A stretch of 64,000 nucleotides of DNA, taken from contig OV050032.1 in NCBI GenBank assembly GCA_920105625.2, positions 195,096,571 to 195,160,570 of the forward strand. Reading direction: 5' to 3'. The notes beneath the pieces are model-generated. The model was not told the origin of the DNA. It saw only the letters and a list, made by a program, of their open reading frames with translations, and did no database searches. Each line of letters begins with the position of its first letter. Positions within the stretch are counted from its first letter, which is position 1. A program made the translations under genes and the position numbers. Source of the DNA: Clusia tigrina. Taxonomy: Eukaryota; Arthropoda; Insecta; Diptera; Clusiidae. Shown here in pieces: positions 61,060 through 64,000 of this stretch.

Positions 61060-61736
61060 TTAAAAACAATCGAAAAATGTCAACGGCAATAACCAGGATT
61101 CTAACAAATTCCGTGGACCTTGACATACCCTACTTTCATTTCAAGCCCACATATTATTCCCACTCTCCGTGGTCTTTCAAATCAACTTTTATCAATTTGT
61201 CTCTTCAAAAATTCGACAACGCTCCGATAATATTCTATGAAACTAGGGAAAGATTACATAACTATCTTTCAATTTCACCCACAGTTCAAAGTATAACGAA
61301 AATTCCAGTTTTAGAGTAACTAACAATACCACAAATAATCAAAGAACAACTCTACCAGTATAAAGCACAATATTCTCTCTATGCTGAAACTATTAGACTC
61401 AAATACAACACGCAGAATAAAAAGTAGTTTTGCCCACTCCGTCGCATCCTTAGACGCCATAGCCAACATATACAATAATGAAAATTATCCCTTATTCGAA
61501 ATACTCTTGCACAAAACTTCCCTAAAATAATGTGGATACCAGGACACACTCTGATAGAAGGTAATAATGAAATCGTTGACCAAACCGCCAAACACGCTAA
61601 TCGTGCTCTTCTAACTACCACTCTAAACATTGATCTCAACGATATTATATTAAAGCCAACATCAAAACGAAGCACATACAATTATGGCAATCTACTTCTG
61701 AACGGTATAAAATTTAGAAATTTAAAGCTTTATAAA
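61060..61736 (+). pseudogene. I-like LINE fragment: post-RT region and RNase H remnant
   Basis: An 80-codon frame (61077-61319) reads STAITRILTNSVDLDIP and FETRERLHNYLS-like sequence, typical of the segment between RT thumb and RNase H. RNase H pieces follow in shifted frames: ASLDAIANIYNNENYPL, and then WIPGHTLIEGNNEIVDQTAK (61530 on). The catalytic TDGSK and DS motifs are lost. It ends where a second RNase H end begins. Confidence 0.7.
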
Positions 61737-62330
61737 AATCATGTGGATACCTGGACATGTTGGGATACCTGGGAATGAATATGCATATGCAGTAGCAAAG
61801 CAGGCTATGTCACTGCCATTAGTTGCTAATATTCCTTGGTTAGACACATTGATAATAAGTTGCTTTATTGCATATCAAAAGAAGGAAATATATGACAAGT
61901 GAGAATCATCAGGTTCTTTCCTTAAGACACATAATCCGCTTCCAATTCGACAGAACTATAATGATAACTTCACAAGGGAAGAGTGTATTACTTTGGCAAG
62001 AGTTCATCTGGGGAGGACGATATTTAGCACTAGGCATTATTTTACTAAAATGGACCCAATTCAATGCTCTGAATGCGCTACAACTCTAACAGTTTCGCAC
62101 ATCATGCTTGATTGCCCCATTTCAAAAATGGATAAATCCGGAATAATATTTGACTGCAGAGTAAAAAACACCATAATATGAATTAAAGAAGCCTTAAGGA
62201 AACATGACCTATTTAATTTAATTTAAACAATTTTTATACAACAGGTGTAAATGGCCTCGTTGTCCTACACCATCCAATATTTTATAAATTCATTTGTAAA
62301 TTATGTTGCAATAAATAAATAAAAAATAAT
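61737..62330 (+). pseudogene. I-like LINE 3' end with A-rich tail
   Basis: It opens inside RNase H with IMWIPGHVGIPGNEYAYAVAKQA and continues through a stop and frameshifts to ARVHLGRTIFSTRHYF and CSECATTLTVSHIMLDC, the Cys/His tail. A 3' untranslated stretch ends in AATAAATAAATAAAAAATAA. WIPGH..E occurs twice within 220 bp (61530 and 61740), so two separate fragments abut. Confidence 0.75.
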
Positions 62331-62439
62331 TCTGAATGGTATGAAAAAAATAATCCTCAAAAAAGATATATATATACAACCAATTCTTAGATACAGTCAA
62401 GTTTAATCTCTCTAGAACAGACACCATAAATTGAACACC

Positions 62440-62870
62440 TACGGTTAGGACACACTCAAAGCTCCCACGAACACCAAATGACCAACAACATTCAATGCCC
62501 TTGCAGCTTCTGTAATTCTAACACCACTGTCAATATCAGTCATCCTCGTGTCGTTCAATTAGTCAAGTTAGATTGCAATAGTTTCAAAACTCCGATCCCC
62601 CGGTATTGTTAATCATAACTTCTAATACCGAATATATACAAAAGATTATAGAATTCTTTAAAAACTTATCTAAAATTAAAATTCTTACACACTTTACCAC
62701 CCATCAAACTTATCCCCAGAACATTTACTATATAACAGACTTAATTAAACCTTTAAAACTAATTAATAATTAAATAAGCTAAGCCGAAGCTTGCTCACAA
62801 CGGACCCAACTGGTGGTCCAAGTGGCATCACTGTTTTCTTGGTGATGCGGCTGCTTGACCTAACCTAAGC
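62440..62870 (+). pseudogene. LINE 3' fragment with AACCTAA tail
   Basis: Translation near 62446-62600 gives LRHTQSSHEHQMTN, IQCPCSFCNSNTTVNISHP, a decayed version of the Cys/His tail seen at 53345-53470. Its 3' region ends with GGTGGTCC, CTGCTTGACCTAACCTAA (about 62815-62862), the same style of tail as the other AACCTAACC-tailed LINEs. Confidence 0.55.
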
Positions 62871-63674
62871 TGAAGGACCCAGTTGCCACACCCAAAAACG
62901 CATTAACTCTACAACCTAAATTCAATAATAATACATAAATCTTATACATTATTATTAATATATAAGAAATCTTACGCATAATGTTCACAATTTCACACGA
63001 AACTCTTGCCTAGCAACAACTGAATGTGAGATTCTGATAAATTCAGGCATATACTATCTTCAATAATTTGGGTACTCTTTAATAATTACGGTGTTGCAAA
63101 TACGATAGATACTTACTACTTACCTCTTACGGATGCGGTGCAGTAAGTATATATAAATATATTCCAATTAACAAGAAGATACCACAATTGGGGGAAAAGC
63201 GAAGTAAATTAACTGTATCAAGTGCCGGAGCCACAGACTTCTCTATACATATATGAAAAGGCCTTGCGTTATGCTTCGAATCATTCACCAATATGCCAAG
63301 TGGATAATGGGGCGTCTTTCGTAGCTACAAGAACCTGTGGGGATATATATTAAAATGATTGCTGCTACTAGCAGTTTTATTGTTAATATTATAATAGTAA
63401 ATTAACAAATAGTTTGACTGCTTTCAATTCTGTTTCATATTCATTTAAATTTACCTATTGAAACTGTACAAATATTGTCTATCCTTAATTAATGGTTAAC
63501 CTTCGACTGTGTTCGTATTTGATCGTACTTCTCATACAACTATAAGAGCGTTATGAAATTAGCAGATTCGTTCAAATAACTATATTCGCACAGTGGTTAG
63601 TACTGCTCTTTGCCGCATATGTCGCCGCATTCCTCGCCGCAAGCTTTTCCCCATTTACTTTCGAGTTTCGCTAG
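62871..63674. other. AT-rich intergenic, nothing recognised
   Basis: No recognisable coding, RNA or repeat feature was seen. Some GCCGC-rich motifs appear near 63612-63645, just before the 89-bp tandem repeat. Confidence 0.45.
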
Positions 63675-63852
63675 CGGCCGTAGATGTCGCCACTACATAA
63701 TATCAAATGTTAAGTTTGGCAGCACTGGCAAAAGTAAAATAAAAATTTTCGGAGTATCTTAGACGGCCGTAGATGTCGCCGCTAAATATTATCAAATGTT
63801 AAGTTTGGCAGCACTGGTAAAAGAAAAATAAAAATTTTCGGAGTATCTTAAA
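63675..63852 (+). repeat. 89-bp tandem duplication
   Basis: CGGCCGTAGATGTCGCC starts at 63675 and 63764, exactly 89 bp apart, and CGG plus diverged sequence at 63853 marks the start of a third register. Each unit contains AAGTTTGGCAGCACTGG and AATTTTCGGAGTATCTTA. Copies differ at a handful of sites. It could lie upstream of a gene beyond the right edge, but nothing here proves that. Confidence 0.93.
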
Positions 63853-64000
63853 CGGTTGCAAATTTCATTTCTTCTCGTCGAATTGGTGAATTTCTAAGCA
63901 TCACATTACGTATTTGCATAGTTTGTTGGGTGCAATATGATATAGATTAATATCGTGACACAATTCGTGCGAGTCCTTAAGTAATTGTCTTAAAGAGAAA
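63853..64000. other. Right edge, nothing recognised
   Basis: Short AT-rich stretch with no supported feature. Confidence 0.4.

Overview
This is a eukaryotic, repeat-dominated window with no intact protein-coding gene that I can recognise. The decayed retroelements are fly-type non-LTR retrotransposons (LINEs) with reverse transcriptase, RNase H (YTDGSK, DSQAA) and CCHC-like tails. Many of them end in AACCTAACC-type 3' tails. Together with the AT-rich, TATGTATATG-rich intergenic DNA, this suggests a higher dipteran, plausibly a tephritid-like fly, in heterochromatin or a gene-poor region. That assignment is inference.

Left part (1-29,373). About 950 bp of unremarkable sequence leads through three 19-bp degenerate units into an essentially uninterrupted 28.3-kb array of a 25-bp satellite (about 1,130 monomers, 1009-29299). 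The array has at least three levels: the 25-bp monomer, blocks of 66-67 monomers (1,650-1,675 bp), and a super-repeat of about 7.2 kb. Rare private variants recur exactly 7,219 bp apart, which shows that the super-repeat was copied as a unit. The array stops at a LINE 3'-end fragment.

Middle part (29,374-43,296). This holds intergenic DNA with small tandem repeats (about 41, 135-160, 123 and 32 bp units) and microsatellites. It also holds a nested pair of LINEs with both target-site duplications visible: a minus-strand RT/RNase H element inside a plus-strand RNase H fragment, 31,747-34,457. On the minus strand near 40.7 kb there is an LTR-like segment with an eight-pentamer heat-shock-element array upstream of a TATA box. 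Two tRNA-like fragments lie near 40.9 and 42.8 kb.

Right part (43,297-64,000). Two copies of an ORF-less repeat family with terminal TACCCTTTACC / GGTAAAGGGTA motifs lie in opposite orientations. Their inner portions belong to a large, nearly identical inverted repeat (arms of about 3.05 kb, spacer 941 bp, 44,103-51,140). A third copy of the family lies at 58,157-59,531, inside a duplicated I-like LINE segment. The uninterrupted version of that segment is at 51,785-53,110, so the window carries its own empty-site control. The rest is a graveyard of LINE fragments, a CTCGAG-rich minisatellite (53,727-54,330), short hairpins, and an 89-bp tandem duplication near the right edge.

Nothing here forms a pathway. 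The genetic story is satellite amplification, nested retrotransposition and inverted duplication.
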